64,000 nucleotides of DNA from Aeropyrum sp. (GCA_015523465.1 WAKF01000073.1:26423-90422), one strand, 5' to 3'. Positions 47,450 to 56,946 are shown, counted from the first letter of the stretch. Notes: generated by a model from the sequence alone, not told the origin. Made by a program: numbers and translations.

Positions 47450-48109
47450 GTGGGCCGGGATGACTTGACTTCTGGATCTTTTGGCGGGGAACGCAAGCTC
47501 TATGAGACTCTGAGGGATGCTTCAAGGTATGCGTTTTATAGTGTCCTTATAGGCCTTGTAGGAGCTCTAGCCGTCTTAGTCGTCGCTATAGTAGCCTTAG
47601 GGCTAGCATCTCTCGCCAGCCTTCCAGGCAGCCTTTCCGATGCCGAGTTTACAGTAATAGGCCTGGGGTCTGCTATAGCAGTTCTTATCCTGACTGTAGC
47701 GTTCTTGGCGTTAGAGCTATATTTAATGTTGAAGGCTGGAAGGATCCTTAAGGATCATGTAGAGCATGGAGGGGTAGGGGCTAGAGAGCTAGAGCTCCCA
47801 GCCAAGGTAATCTATTATTCCGCCCTAGGCGGCCTTCTGGGGATTGCTACCCTCATAGTAATTATAGGGGCTATCATCCTCGCCTTAGCAGTTCTCGGCA
47901 TAATCCTAGGCACCCTACTCCTTGGAGTTCAAGTAAGGAGCCTCCACGAAAAGCTAGAGAAGCCGGGCCTCCTAGTATCTGTAGGAGCAGGTATACAGTT
48001 GATAGGCTTAATCTTCTTCGGCCCCCTCACCCTCCTAGGCCTCGCAGTCTCCCTCATAGGCTTCTACATGCTTAACAGGGAAGCGACTAAACTTGCGGTA
48101 GGGGAGTAG
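47450..48109 (+). CDS. DUF996-like membrane protein
   Basis: ETLRDASRYAFYSVLIGLVGALAVLVVAIVALGLASL; paralogous to 48358..49101. Confidence 0.65.
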   Translation: MGRDDLTSGSFGGERKLYETLRDASRYAFYSVLIGLVGALAVLVVAIVALGLASLASLPGSLSDAEFTVIGLGSAIAVLILTVAFLALELYLMLKAGRILKDHVEHGGVGARELELPAKVIYYSALGGLLGIATLIVIIGAIILALAVLGIILGTLLLGVQVRSLHEKLEKPGLLVSVGAGIQLIGLIFFGPLTLLGLAVSLIGFYMLNREATKLAVGE

Positions 48110-48199
48110 GAGCCAGGGAATAAATTCTCTCCGCGAGATGGCATAACATACCTTTTCCATCGAGCGTGCTTCATTACCCTCCCAACACACTTAACAGTG

Positions 48200-48297
48200 T
48201 GGCGGGGGCTGTGGTGAGGCCCCTACCCTGGGAGCCGACCCCGGGAGATGCTCCACGCCGGGGAGTGGTGATGTGGTCCTCACCGGAGCCCCCGCTA
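48200..48297. ncRNA. candidate structured RNA between DUF996 paralogs
   Basis: GCGGGGGCT(48202-48210)/AGCCCCCGC(48287-48295) and GGTGAGG(48213-48219)/CCTCACC(48278-48284) form a coaxial helix with a 2x2 internal loop; CCCCGG(48239-48244)/CCGGGG(48258-48263) hairpin inside. Confidence 0.5.
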
Positions 48298-48357
48298 CTC
48301 TAGCATAAGTCACCCGTTAACCAGTAATATTAGGGCTAGGGTTCTGCGAGATACCGT

Positions 48358-49101
48358 GTGGTGTGGAGTGTTATGGGTGAAGGCTATCTCAGGCCGGAGT
48401 TCTACGAGAGTGTAAGGATGGCCTCCCGCTACGCTCTTATAGGTCATATTGTAGGCTTTCTGACGATCCTCGCCATCATAATAATAATTATACTTGCTTT
48501 AGGGCTAGCCCTGGGTATCGGAGCCATAGTAGCGGTATCGTCTGAAGTAGTATATGGAGGCGTGGGTGCTGGGGGGTTTGAGGATGTAGGAGCCCTTGTT
48601 GCAGGGTCTGCAGCGGCTCTGTTAGCACTCCTACTAGTCGTGCTAATAGTGCTGGGCGGCTTGGTAGTAGAGTTCTACATGTTCCTGAAGGCCGGGAGAA
48701 TCCTTAGGGAGTATAGCGAGAGTGGGGAGGGGGTTGAGGCTGAGAAGCTATCTTTACCCTCAACTATAATCTACTACTCAGCTCTAGCTGGCATCGCGGG
48801 AGTCATAACTTTGATAATACTCGTTGGTATCTTGCTCCTACTCTTAGCAAGCATAGGGTTGCTGATAGGCTTCATAATCCTAGGCCTCTCCCTAAGGGAC
48901 GTTGAGGAACGGTTCTCGACTCCAGGGCTGCTACTGGCTATTGGCGGTATCCTCTCGCTCCTAGGCTTCATATTCGGTTTCCTATCACTAGTAGGGCTAG
49001 TTCTAATCGTGATAGCCCTATACCTGTTATACACTGAGTCCGGCAGGCTGGCTGAGAAAGCTTCTATAGCTGGCTCAGAAACCGTCAGCTCCCCCTCATA
49101 G
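48358..49101 (+). CDS. DUF996-like membrane protein
   Basis: FYESVRMASRYALIGHIVGFLTILAIIIIIILALGLALGI; same topology and shared LPS-IIYYSAL motif as 47450..48109. Confidence 0.65.
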   Translation: MVWSVMGEGYLRPEFYESVRMASRYALIGHIVGFLTILAIIIIIILALGLALGIGAIVAVSSEVVYGGVGAGGFEDVGALVAGSAAALLALLLVVLIVLGGLVVEFYMFLKAGRILREYSESGEGVEAEKLSLPSTIIYYSALAGIAGVITLIILVGILLLLLASIGLLIGFIILGLSLRDVEERFSTPGLLLAIGGILSLLGFIFGFLSLVGLVLIVIALYLLYTESGRLAEKASIAGSETVSSPS

Positions 49102-51181
49102 CTTCATCCAGGATCTCAGCTACATCCCTAACCTCGAAGCCCAGGTCCTCAGCCTCGGCACGGAACATCGTGTTGCAGAAGGGGCATGCAACGGCTACAA
49201 CCTTCCTCCCCCCGCTATTCCCTAGGGTCTTAGCTGCCTCTTCAGCCCTAATCCTAGAGACTCTCCTACCTCTCTTAATCTCGAAGAAGAGGTGCCCGCC
49301 GCCCCCGCCGCAGCAGAAACTCTTCTCCCTGTTCCTAGGCATTTCTCTTATCCTTAGACCCGTAGCTCTCACCACCTTCCTAGGCTCCTCGTAAACGCCA
49401 TTCCACCTACCCAGGTAGCAAGGGTCATGGTAGGTTATTGCAGCCTCCCGGAGGCTCCCGGGCTTGAGCTTACCCTCTGATACTAGCCTGGCTAGGACCT
49501 GCGAGTGGTGCTCCACCTTCAGCCTATCAAGGACTCCTACAAGTTCTTCATCGTCCCCCCGAAGGGCATCACGGTACCTCGGATAATCGTTCTTAAGCAC
49601 GTTGTAGCAGTGAGGGCAATTTACAAGCAGCTTCTTAAACTTATACCTAGAAAGCTCCCTTAGGAAGGCCTTCATGGACTCTAGGAATAGCGCTTCCTCA
49701 CCCATCCTAAGGGCCGGGTCTCCAGTGCACCCGGTGTAGGGGAGGACCGCCGCCTTTACTCCAGCCTTCCTAAGTAGCCTTAGTATAGCCTCTGCTACGG
49801 GCCTAAGTCTCGGGTCATAGCTTGTAACGCAGCCAAACCAAACTAGGTAATCATACTCTTCTCCCTCCTTCGCCACAACTCCCCCAAGCCTCTCATCAAG
49901 CTCCCTAAGCCACTCCTCCTTCTCCACAGGGTTAGCGCCGAGAGGGTTCCCATTGTACTGGAGGTTCTCCAAGGCCCTCAGGGCGCCCTCGGGTACTGAG
50001 TCGTCGCCCGTGAACAGCATGCCCCTCCTTACATCTATAATCGTGTCGACATGGTGGATCAGTACTGGGCACTCGGCGACGCAGGCCCCGCAGGTGAGGC
50101 AGCTCCATATAGCCTCCGGGTTGACCCCCGCGACACTCCCATCCCCAGGGTTATCGGGGCTCCATACGGCCCCGTCACCGCCGCTCCTTAGTAGGAGCCT
50201 CATACCGAAGATCACGCCCCGAGGGTCTAGGACCTTCCCCGATGCTGCGGCTGGGCAAGCGTTGGTACACCTCATACAGCTAGTACACGCCTCGTAGTCG
50301 AGCCTCTGCCTCCACGTCGTGTCTGTTATCTTAACGATCCCTACTGGAACGTCCTTCTCGAGTCTTTCCTCAACGTCAGGATAGGACCTGAGCCTCCTAG
50401 CAGGCGTTTCAGAGGCAAATGCTATGTTAGCCAGGGCCGCTGGTATGTGCCATAGGTTGGTGTAGGGTATGAGTGCTATGGCGAGCTGGGCCGTAGACAT
50501 GTGTAGTAGCCATAGGGCCCGGTAGACGTCTAGCAGGGTCTCCCCTGGCAGGTTCCGGAAGGCTAGGTAGAGCACGTAACCTCCAGGGTCGTAGAGGGGC
50601 GTGTAGAGGCCCGTCCCGGCCCTATAGAGTGCCGCTACTAGCCCGTTGAGCATGAAGCCCGTCACAGCTATAGCTGTGAGTAGGAGTATCACTAGGTAAT
50701 AGGAAGGGTCTCGGGGGAGTCTTGGAGTGAGGCCCCTAGCCCTCCTATAAAGTGCTACGAGGCTACCAGCTATAACAGCAAACCCGGCTAGATTGTTGAG
50801 TAGCTTGTAGGCGTAGTAGAATGGTGGCTGAAGTATGAAACCCCCCAGATAGTAGTCTAGTGCTCTCAACACTGTGGCTACGAAGAGCCATAGGATCCCG
50901 TAGAATATCATGGCGTGCACGGCACCAGGAAACCTATGGGCAATAACCTTCTTCTGAAGACCAGCATACACCACCAACCTCCGCAAAGCGCCTCCCAAGC
51001 CTCCAGGCGGCGATGGCGGTCTGGAGCCCCCGAATACCCTCACGTAGAACGCTATGAGACTATAGGCTAGTACTAGGAGTGAAAGTCCCGAGAGCAAGTA
51101 TACTAGGAGCGAGATATCCTCAACACCGAAGAAATGTCTAACTAGCCCTCCGCCATCCTCACCCAAGACCCCGAGCACCAA
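49085..51181 (-). CDS. HdrE-HdrD-like fusion (membrane b-type cytochrome + 4Fe-4S + CCG domains)
   Basis: N-term TM helices; CTSCMRCTNACPAAAS, CLTCGACVAECPV; CPHCYNVLKNDYP...HDPCYLGRWNGVYEEPR...FCCGGGGG. Confidence 0.88.
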   Translation of the reverse strand: MVLGVLGEDGGGLVRHFFGVEDISLLVYLLSGLSLLVLAYSLIAFYVRVFGGSRPPSPPGGLGGALRRLVVYAGLQKKVIAHRFPGAVHAMIFYGILWLFVATVLRALDYYLGGFILQPPFYYAYKLLNNLAGFAVIAGSLVALYRRARGLTPRLPRDPSYYLVILLLTAIAVTGFMLNGLVAALYRAGTGLYTPLYDPGGYVLYLAFRNLPGETLLDVYRALWLLHMSTAQLAIALIPYTNLWHIPAALANIAFASETPARRLRSYPDVEERLEKDVPVGIVKITDTTWRQRLDYEACTSCMRCTNACPAAASGKVLDPRGVIFGMRLLLRSGGDGAVWSPDNPGDGSVAGVNPEAIWSCLTCGACVAECPVLIHHVDTIIDVRRGMLFTGDDSVPEGALRALENLQYNGNPLGANPVEKEEWLRELDERLGGVVAKEGEEYDYLVWFGCVTSYDPRLRPVAEAILRLLRKAGVKAAVLPYTGCTGDPALRMGEEALFLESMKAFLRELSRYKFKKLLVNCPHCYNVLKNDYPRYRDALRGDDEELVGVLDRLKVEHHSQVLARLVSEGKLKPGSLREAAITYHDPCYLGRWNGVYEEPRKVVRATGLRIREMPRNREKSFCCGGGGGHLFFEIKRGRRVSRIRAEEAAKTLGNSGGRKVVAVACPFCNTMFRAEAEDLGFEVRDVAEILDEAMRGS

Positions 51182-51428
51182 CGCCTAACACGCGCGTCTA
51201 AACACCTTAACTCAAAGCACAAACACGACAACAATTGTAGACCGGTTAAACACTAAATAACCTGGAAGGGCGAGCAAAAAAGAGAAATAGTATTACATGT
51301 CTAAAACCCCCAGGGGAAACCCCCTCAAAGCCTTAATACACGGAATCCGGGAAAAGGAGTGGATAAGGGTATAGTGGGGGGTTAAAGCAAGTAGCATGAG
51401 GTTGAAGCCCCCCACCCGTAAAGTATAA

Positions 51429-54400
51429 TTGAAAGAATGGGGGTTAAAGAGGAAGCATGATTCGGCTCGGCGTTATGGGGGTGCCGCAGGCTTGACTGAT
51501 CAGGGTGATGCTAGGGAGAGGCTTAGGAGGCTTAAGGAGAGGCTTAAAGCCCTTAAGACGGGCCCGTCTGAGGCAGGGTCAAAACCCTCTCGTAGGGATA
51601 AGCCTGCGGCACCCTCACCGCAGGTAGAGGCTAAGGCTGTTAAGGGTAGGCGAAGCCTATTCGACTATATAGCTGGTGATAAGGTTAGACGTAGCGAGTT
51701 TAGGGGAGAGCAGGTTCCTAGGAGGAAGCGTGGTAAGCATCGAGAGGGCGGATTAGGAGGTCTTGACGCTTGGTTAGCTTCTAGTGCTAGGGGCGGCGCG
51801 GGGGAGCCCGGGGAAAGGCTTATGGACGAGTCTCCCGTTAATGATGCTAGTGTTGATGTTAAGGATGAGAAGGAATCTAGCGGGAAGGTTCTCCGCCTAG
51901 AGGAGGTCCTGAGGCATAGTACTGAGGCTGAGGGTGTAGATGATGGTTTCTCCCTTGACGCGGAGTATGTAGATGCTGTGGAGGGCTATCTACTTGATGT
52001 GCGGTATGACGGGAAGCTTGGCAGAGCGGTCCTTCTAGTCTACGACCCTGCTAGTGGCAAGCTAGTTAAGTGGGTTGATAAGACGGGCCACAGACCTTAT
52101 TTCCTTGTAGACGGTTTGCCGGAGGACTTGAGGGAGAAGCGTTTAGACTTTACTAGGCACGAGTCCTTTGTCCAATACGATGTTGTGTCGAAGTTCCACC
52201 CTATACTTAGGAGGCGTGTGAGGGTTACGAAGGTTGTTGTAGCAGACCCTCTAAGCGTGAAGGCTATGAGGGATATGGCGGAGAAGAGGGGGGTTAGGTA
52301 TTGGGAGGCCGACATAAAGTATCATCACAACTACATTTTCGACAGGCTCCTCATACCGGGTATGAAGGTGAAGGCGAGCCCTCGGGGGGTTCAAACGGTC
52401 TTCGACGTAGGAGACGAGGAAGCCGAGGCTATAATAGAGAAGTACTTCCCTAGCGCTTCAAGGGAGTTCAAGGAAACTGCTAAATTATGGGTGAAAATGT
52501 TTGAAAGCCAGCCTCCAAGGGTGCCCATGATAGCTTTCGACATTGAGGTCTATAGTCCTGTTGCAACAAGGTTGCCAGATCCAGATAGGGCGCTCTACCC
52601 TGTGATTAGCGTTGCATTCCAGCCCTCCGACGGCAGGGGCCGGGTGTTACTTTTATATCGTGATGATATGGGGTTCGAGGAGGGAGACGAGCTGCCGGAT
52701 GGCGTTGAGGTCGAAATATTTGATAATGAGAGGGCTATGTTGCTTGAGACTCTAAAGATTGTCACTCAATATCCCATAATAGTGACGTTCAACGGTGATC
52801 ACTTCGACGTGCCATACCTGTATAACAGGCTTGTAACTCTCGGAGTAGACCCCTCTAGCATCCCAGTAGAATTCCACCAGGATTACGTCACTTTCAAGAC
52901 TGGAATCCACATCGACCTTATGAAGCTCTTCGACATAAAGGCGCTCCAGGCCTATGCATTTGGAGGTAGGTATAGGGAGAAAAGCCTAGACGCCATAGCT
53001 CAGGCTCTACTCGGCGAGAGGAAAGTCGAGATCAAGGTGCCACCCCCGGAGCTCAGTCTCGGGAGGCTGGCTGAGTATAACTATCAAGACGCTAGGATCA
53101 CCATGAGGCTCCTCACGTTCAATAACATGTTAGTATGGCACCTGGTAGTAATGATAATGAGGATTAGCAAGCTAGGGATCGAGGACATTACTAGGAGCCA
53201 GATATCATCGTGGATTAGGGGTATGCTCTACTGGGAGCATCGGAGGAGGGGCTGGATAATACCGGGTAGAGACGAGATTAAGGAGTTGACGGGTGGCGGA
53301 GGTCCTAGGGTGGAGGCTATAATAAAGGATAAGAAGTATAGGGGTGCAATAGTGCTAGACCCGCCTCCAGGAATATTCTTCAACGTAGTAGTGCTAGACT
53401 TCGCTAGCCTATACCCCTCCCTAATAAAACAGTGGAACCTAAGCTACGAGACCGTGAATAACCCCTACTGTAAGGGGCCTAAGAAGAGGGTGCCCGAGGT
53501 AGGCCATGAAGTCTGCATGGAGTTCCAGGGTATTAGTAGCGAGCTTGTAGGGCTACTGAGAGACTTCAGAGTCAAGATTTACAAGAAGAAGGCTAAGGAT
53601 AAGAGTCTTAGTGATGAGGAGAGGCTCTGGTACGACATAATCCAGTCTGCTATGAAGGTCTACATAAACGCAAGCTACGGGGTCTTCGGTAGCGAGTCCT
53701 TCAGCCTCTACAGCCTGCAGGTGGCTGAAAGCGTTACAGCACTTGGTAGAACTGTGCTCCTCTCAACGCTCTCCAAAGCCCGGGAGCTCAACCTCTTCAT
53801 AGTCTATGGGGATACTGACAGCCTCTTCATCTGGGACCCCCCGAGGGAGAAGCTTGAAGATATAGTCAAGTACGTTGAAGATGAGTTCGGCTTGGAGCTG
53901 GAGGTCGACAAGGTGTTTAGGTTCGTGGTCTTCAGCGGGCTTAAAAAGAACTATTTGGGCGTTACGGGCGATGGTGACGTAGTGATTAAGGGTATGGTAG
54001 CTAAGAAGAGTAACACGCCCGAGTTCATTAAGAAGGAGTTTACCCAGGCGGTGAAGCTCCTAGCGGGCATAGAGGGGCCGGAGGATGTAGCGAGGGTTAT
54101 CGAAGAGCTTAAGAAGCACGTGGCGAGGGTCTACGAGAAGGTTAGGAATAAGGAGTACACTCTAGACGAGTACGCCATAAAGGTCATGTTATCCAAAGAC
54201 CCGAGAGAGTACACCAAGAACACGCCCCAGCACGTAAAAGCAGCCATGATGCTCAGGCGCGAGGGAGTTGAGATGGGTAAGGGTGATATAGTGAGCTTCG
54301 TGAAGACAAGGGACTCTGTAGGGGTTAGACCTGTAGCCCTAGCAAAGCTAGGAGAAGTAGATACTAACAAGTACCTTGACTACGTAAAAACGGCCTTCGA

Positions 54401-54479
54401 GCAGATGCTTCAAGCCTTTGGGGTTAGATGGGAGGAGATGTCTGGAGTGAGGAGGCTAGATGCCCTCCTCGGGGGCTAG
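51429..54479 (+). CDS. family-B DNA polymerase with long charged N-terminal extension
   Basis: Exo I AFDIEVYS, Exo II FNGDHFDVPYLYNR, Exo III YNYQDARI, motif A LDFASLYPSLI, motif B NASYGVFGS, motif C YGDTDSLF. Confidence 0.95.
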   Translation: MKEWGLKRKHDSARRYGGAAGLTDQGDARERLRRLKERLKALKTGPSEAGSKPSRRDKPAAPSPQVEAKAVKGRRSLFDYIAGDKVRRSEFRGEQVPRRKRGKHREGGLGGLDAWLASSARGGAGEPGERLMDESPVNDASVDVKDEKESSGKVLRLEEVLRHSTEAEGVDDGFSLDAEYVDAVEGYLLDVRYDGKLGRAVLLVYDPASGKLVKWVDKTGHRPYFLVDGLPEDLREKRLDFTRHESFVQYDVVSKFHPILRRRVRVTKVVVADPLSVKAMRDMAEKRGVRYWEADIKYHHNYIFDRLLIPGMKVKASPRGVQTVFDVGDEEAEAIIEKYFPSASREFKETAKLWVKMFESQPPRVPMIAFDIEVYSPVATRLPDPDRALYPVISVAFQPSDGRGRVLLLYRDDMGFEEGDELPDGVEVEIFDNERAMLLETLKIVTQYPIIVTFNGDHFDVPYLYNRLVTLGVDPSSIPVEFHQDYVTFKTGIHIDLMKLFDIKALQAYAFGGRYREKSLDAIAQALLGERKVEIKVPPPELSLGRLAEYNYQDARITMRLLTFNNMLVWHLVVMIMRISKLGIEDITRSQISSWIRGMLYWEHRRRGWIIPGRDEIKELTGGGGPRVEAIIKDKKYRGAIVLDPPPGIFFNVVVLDFASLYPSLIKQWNLSYETVNNPYCKGPKKRVPEVGHEVCMEFQGISSELVGLLRDFRVKIYKKKAKDKSLSDEERLWYDIIQSAMKVYINASYGVFGSESFSLYSLQVAESVTALGRTVLLSTLSKARELNLFIVYGDTDSLFIWDPPREKLEDIVKYVEDEFGLELEVDKVFRFVVFSGLKKNYLGVTGDGDVVIKGMVAKKSNTPEFIKKEFTQAVKLLAGIEGPEDVARVIEELKKHVARVYEKVRNKEYTLDEYAIKVMLSKDPREYTKNTPQHVKAAMMLRREGVEMGKGDIVSFVKTRDSVGVRPVALAKLGEVDTNKYLDYVKTAFEQMLQAFGVRWEEMSGVRRLDALLGG

Positions 54480-55279
54480 AGGGATTCTCTTTCAGCCTCT
54501 ACTAGCCTTGAGGCTTCCATAGCGGCTTTCTCCCCCGAGAGTAGAAGCGGTCCTACTCCAGGGCCTATCTCAGCTATCCCCAGCATCTCAGCCACAGTTA
54601 CACCTGATACGATAAGCCCGGGGTACACCTCCATAGTGTTCTCTACTATAAGCTCTCCAGTCTCACCCCTAAGCTCTATCCCAGGCCTCCTAAACGCTCT
54701 GACATCCACTAGGCCTCTTTCAACGAGCCTCCGTAGAGCCACAGCGTCCCTCCCAGAGGCGTCTATCACGACTTTAGCTCTCATCCCTACAGGCCCTTGC
54801 ACGGGGCTCCACCTTACAAGGAGCCCAGCCACCCTCCCCCTCTCTATTAGCACGTCATCCACCGAGGCAAAGTTTAAGAACCACGCTCCAGCCTCCAAGG
54901 CCCGGGTTATCAGCTTAGCTGCTAGGAGGGGGCCGTTAACCCAATACACCCCGGCGCTAACCTCCTCATACTCTACACCTAGCTCCTCCAAGATCCTCTC
55001 TGCAGGGGACGTGACTATGGTGTGGCTTACAAACGACTCCCCAACCCATAGGCTTCCTCCAAGGTATCCAGCCTCCTCGAGCACAGTCACCTTATACCCT
55101 CTCTCAGCCAGTTTCCATGCCGCTACGAGAGCTGACGTGCCGGCGCTTATTATGAGTACGTCGTTCTTCAGCCTCTCCTTCAAGGTCCTGTAAAACTTGT
55201 CTAGAATAAGCTCACTAATGTCGGGAGCCCCCATGCGGGGCGCAGAGCTTATTTCCCTCGGCATGTTCACGCTTCCCAT
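54476..55279 (-). CDS. Thi4-family paralog lacking canonical motifs
   Basis: Collinear with 56947..57768 but GAGPSG is SAGTSA and the TCVDP segment is deleted. Confidence 0.85.
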   Translation of the reverse strand: MGSVNMPREISSAPRMGAPDISELILDKFYRTLKERLKNDVLIISAGTSALVAAWKLAERGYKVTVLEEAGYLGGSLWVGESFVSHTIVTSPAERILEELGVEYEEVSAGVYWVNGPLLAAKLITRALEAGAWFLNFASVDDVLIERGRVAGLLVRWSPVQGPVGMRAKVVIDASGRDAVALRRLVERGLVDVRAFRRPGIELRGETGELIVENTMEVYPGLIVSGVTVAEMLGIAEIGPGVGPLLLSGEKAAMEASRLVEAERESL

Positions 55280-55316
55280 CTATATAAGGAGAGCTCGCTT
55301 GCAATATATATAAGCT

Positions 55317-55327
55317 TTAAACGAGAT
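55317..55327 (-). promoter_or_regulatory. 11-bp motif ATCTCGTTTAA upstream of Thi4 paralog A
   Basis: identical 11-mer also upstream of Thi4 paralog B (56869-56879); precedes a TATATATA element. Confidence 0.5.
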
Positions 55328-55328
55328 T

Positions 55329-55342
55329 TCACATTAATGTGA
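55329..55342. promoter_or_regulatory. perfect 14-bp palindrome TCACATTAATGTGA
   Basis: read directly; adjacent to the shared motif. Confidence 0.5.
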
Positions 55343-55474
55343 TAAAGCTCGTAGCATCGTATAGGCTTTCCCCAAGCGCGTTTAATCAAGGAAGTTATAA
55401 ATAATGGGGGAAGGTTACACTATCAGCCACACTTTAAACATAATAAGCTTTACCCTCATAGAGAGCCCTCGGGG

Positions 55475-56137
55475 ATGAAGAGCGACTTCGGAACCGGAGG
55501 CCAAGGGCTGGGCTTGATGAGGAGCCGTGTGAGGGCTGACCCTACTCTAAGCGTCACAGAGCCGATAATAGTCTCGGGGTTAGACCCCTCTGGGGGTAGA
55601 GGGCGCTGGGGCTACGCCATTCTCCACTGCCTTGGGCTCAAATGTAGAGTTGTAGAGTTGGGAGAGGTGGTGGCTAGGAGATCCTGGGGAGCTGTATTAA
55701 AGACTTCTAGGGCACCCTACGTGGGTGTCGACGCTCCTCTCACAACGGGATCAGGGGGAGCTTGGAGAGAGTGTGATAGGATAGCCTCTTCCATGGGAGC
55801 CAGGCTACTTCCCCTAACCCTATATGGCATGAGGAAGCTAGCCAGGGTAGGCTCTAGTATAGCAGCGCTCCTCCTCGAGGCTGGCAGGATACCGGTGGAA
55901 ACTCACCCCTGGAGCTTGAGGGAGGACCTAGGGCTCCCTCAGGAACCCCCCGAGGGTCTAGGGGATCACGAGTGGGATGCTCTGGCAGCAGCCCTGGCAG
56001 CCCTAGCAGTGGCCATAGGAGCCCCCAGGCTAGCGGCCTCGTGGGACTGCGCCCTAGTTCTAGGGATAGAGGGCTACAGGGCCCGCTGGAGCGGGGGTAG
56101 GATGGTGCTGGAACCTCACGGCACCCGCCCCCAGTAA
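55475..56137 (+). CDS. DUF429 family predicted nuclease
   Basis: IVSGLDPSGGRGRWGYAIL, YVGVDAPLTTGSGGAWRECDRIA, IPVETHPWSLREDLGLP, DHEWDALAAALAA. Confidence 0.8.
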   Translation: MKSDFGTGGQGLGLMRSRVRADPTLSVTEPIIVSGLDPSGGRGRWGYAILHCLGLKCRVVELGEVVARRSWGAVLKTSRAPYVGVDAPLTTGSGGAWRECDRIASSMGARLLPLTLYGMRKLARVGSSIAALLLEAGRIPVETHPWSLREDLGLPQEPPEGLGDHEWDALAAALAALAVAIGAPRLAASWDCALVLGIEGYRARWSGGRMVLEPHGTRPQ

Positions 56138-56195
56138 TAGGCACTCTACACGCTTAATACTAGCGTGCCGCAACAAATATGGCGCGGGTGGTTAG

Positions 56196-56750
56196 GTGGC
56201 TGTGGATATAGAGGAGGTAGCGAAGAAATGCCGAGACATGGTGATAGAGGAGCTACTAGCCAATAGAGAGTTCAGGCGCGAGATCCTCATTGCAATAGCC
56301 AAGGAGACTGCGACCAAAGACGACGTAGAAAGGCTCGAAAAGAGGATGAATGAGCATGGAAACGCTCTCAACGGGCTGAGAGGTCAAATGGATAGGCTTG
56401 AAGGGAGGATGGACAGGCTAGAAGAGAGAATGAATAGGCTAGAAGAGAGGATGGATGGGCTTGAGAAGAGAATAGACGAGCTTGAAGAGAGGATGGACAA
56501 GCTTGAAGAGAGAATGGTTAGGCTAGAAGAGAGGATGAACAATCTCGAGGGAAGGATGGGCAAGCTTGAAGAGAGGATGAACCGGTTCGAGGAGAGGATG
56601 GGCAGGTTTGAAGACAGGCTTTCACGCCTTGAGGAAAGGGTGGCTAGGATTGAAGGGCAACTAACTCTCTTCCCTAGGCTCTTCATAGCGTTCAACGTCC
56701 CCATACTACTGGGTATACTTGGGATCCTTTTCCGGGGCTTCACGCCCTAG
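56196..56750 (+). CDS. tail-anchored heptad-repeat coiled-coil protein
   Basis: RLEGRMDRLEERMNRLEERMDGLEKRIDELEERMDKLEERM... then C-terminal TM FIAFNVPILLGILGILFRG. Confidence 0.8.
   Translation: MAVDIEEVAKKCRDMVIEELLANREFRREILIAIAKETATKDDVERLEKRMNEHGNALNGLRGQMDRLEGRMDRLEERMNRLEERMDGLEKRIDELEERMDKLEERMVRLEERMNNLEGRMGKLEERMNRFEERMGRFEDRLSRLEERVARIEGQLTLFPRLFIAFNVPILLGILGILFRGFTP
56380..56645 (+). repeat. in-frame ~21-bp tandem repeat encoding heptads
   Basis: repeated ggcttgaagagaggatggac-like units. Confidence 0.8.
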
Positions 56751-56868
56751 ACGACACACCTTACATCCATGATCCTTAGTGTCAGCTTCCAGAGGGCTCA
56801 GCGACAGCTCTACCCGGTGCCATCACTTGGGGGATAGAATATTCCTTTATCTTCACATCAAACTTAAT

Positions 56869-56879
56869 ATCTCGTTTAA
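56869..56879 (+). promoter_or_regulatory. 11-bp motif ATCTCGTTTAA upstream of Thi4 paralog B
   Basis: identical to 55317-55327 (opposite strand). Confidence 0.5.
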
Positions 56880-56946
56880 GGAGCTTAGCCCTAGTTACCC
56901 TCATATACAATTTTATTTATACATGTATCTAGGGTAATTACCACTA

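Noticed and set aside
49085-51181. HdrE-HdrD fusion as a novel complex
   Set aside because: Fused cytochrome b/CCG-domain proteins of this kind are widespread; annotated but not considered new.
56384-56743. Minus-strand ORF with ILSSSLSILSS repeats
   Set aside because: Antisense of the coiled-coil heptad repeats.
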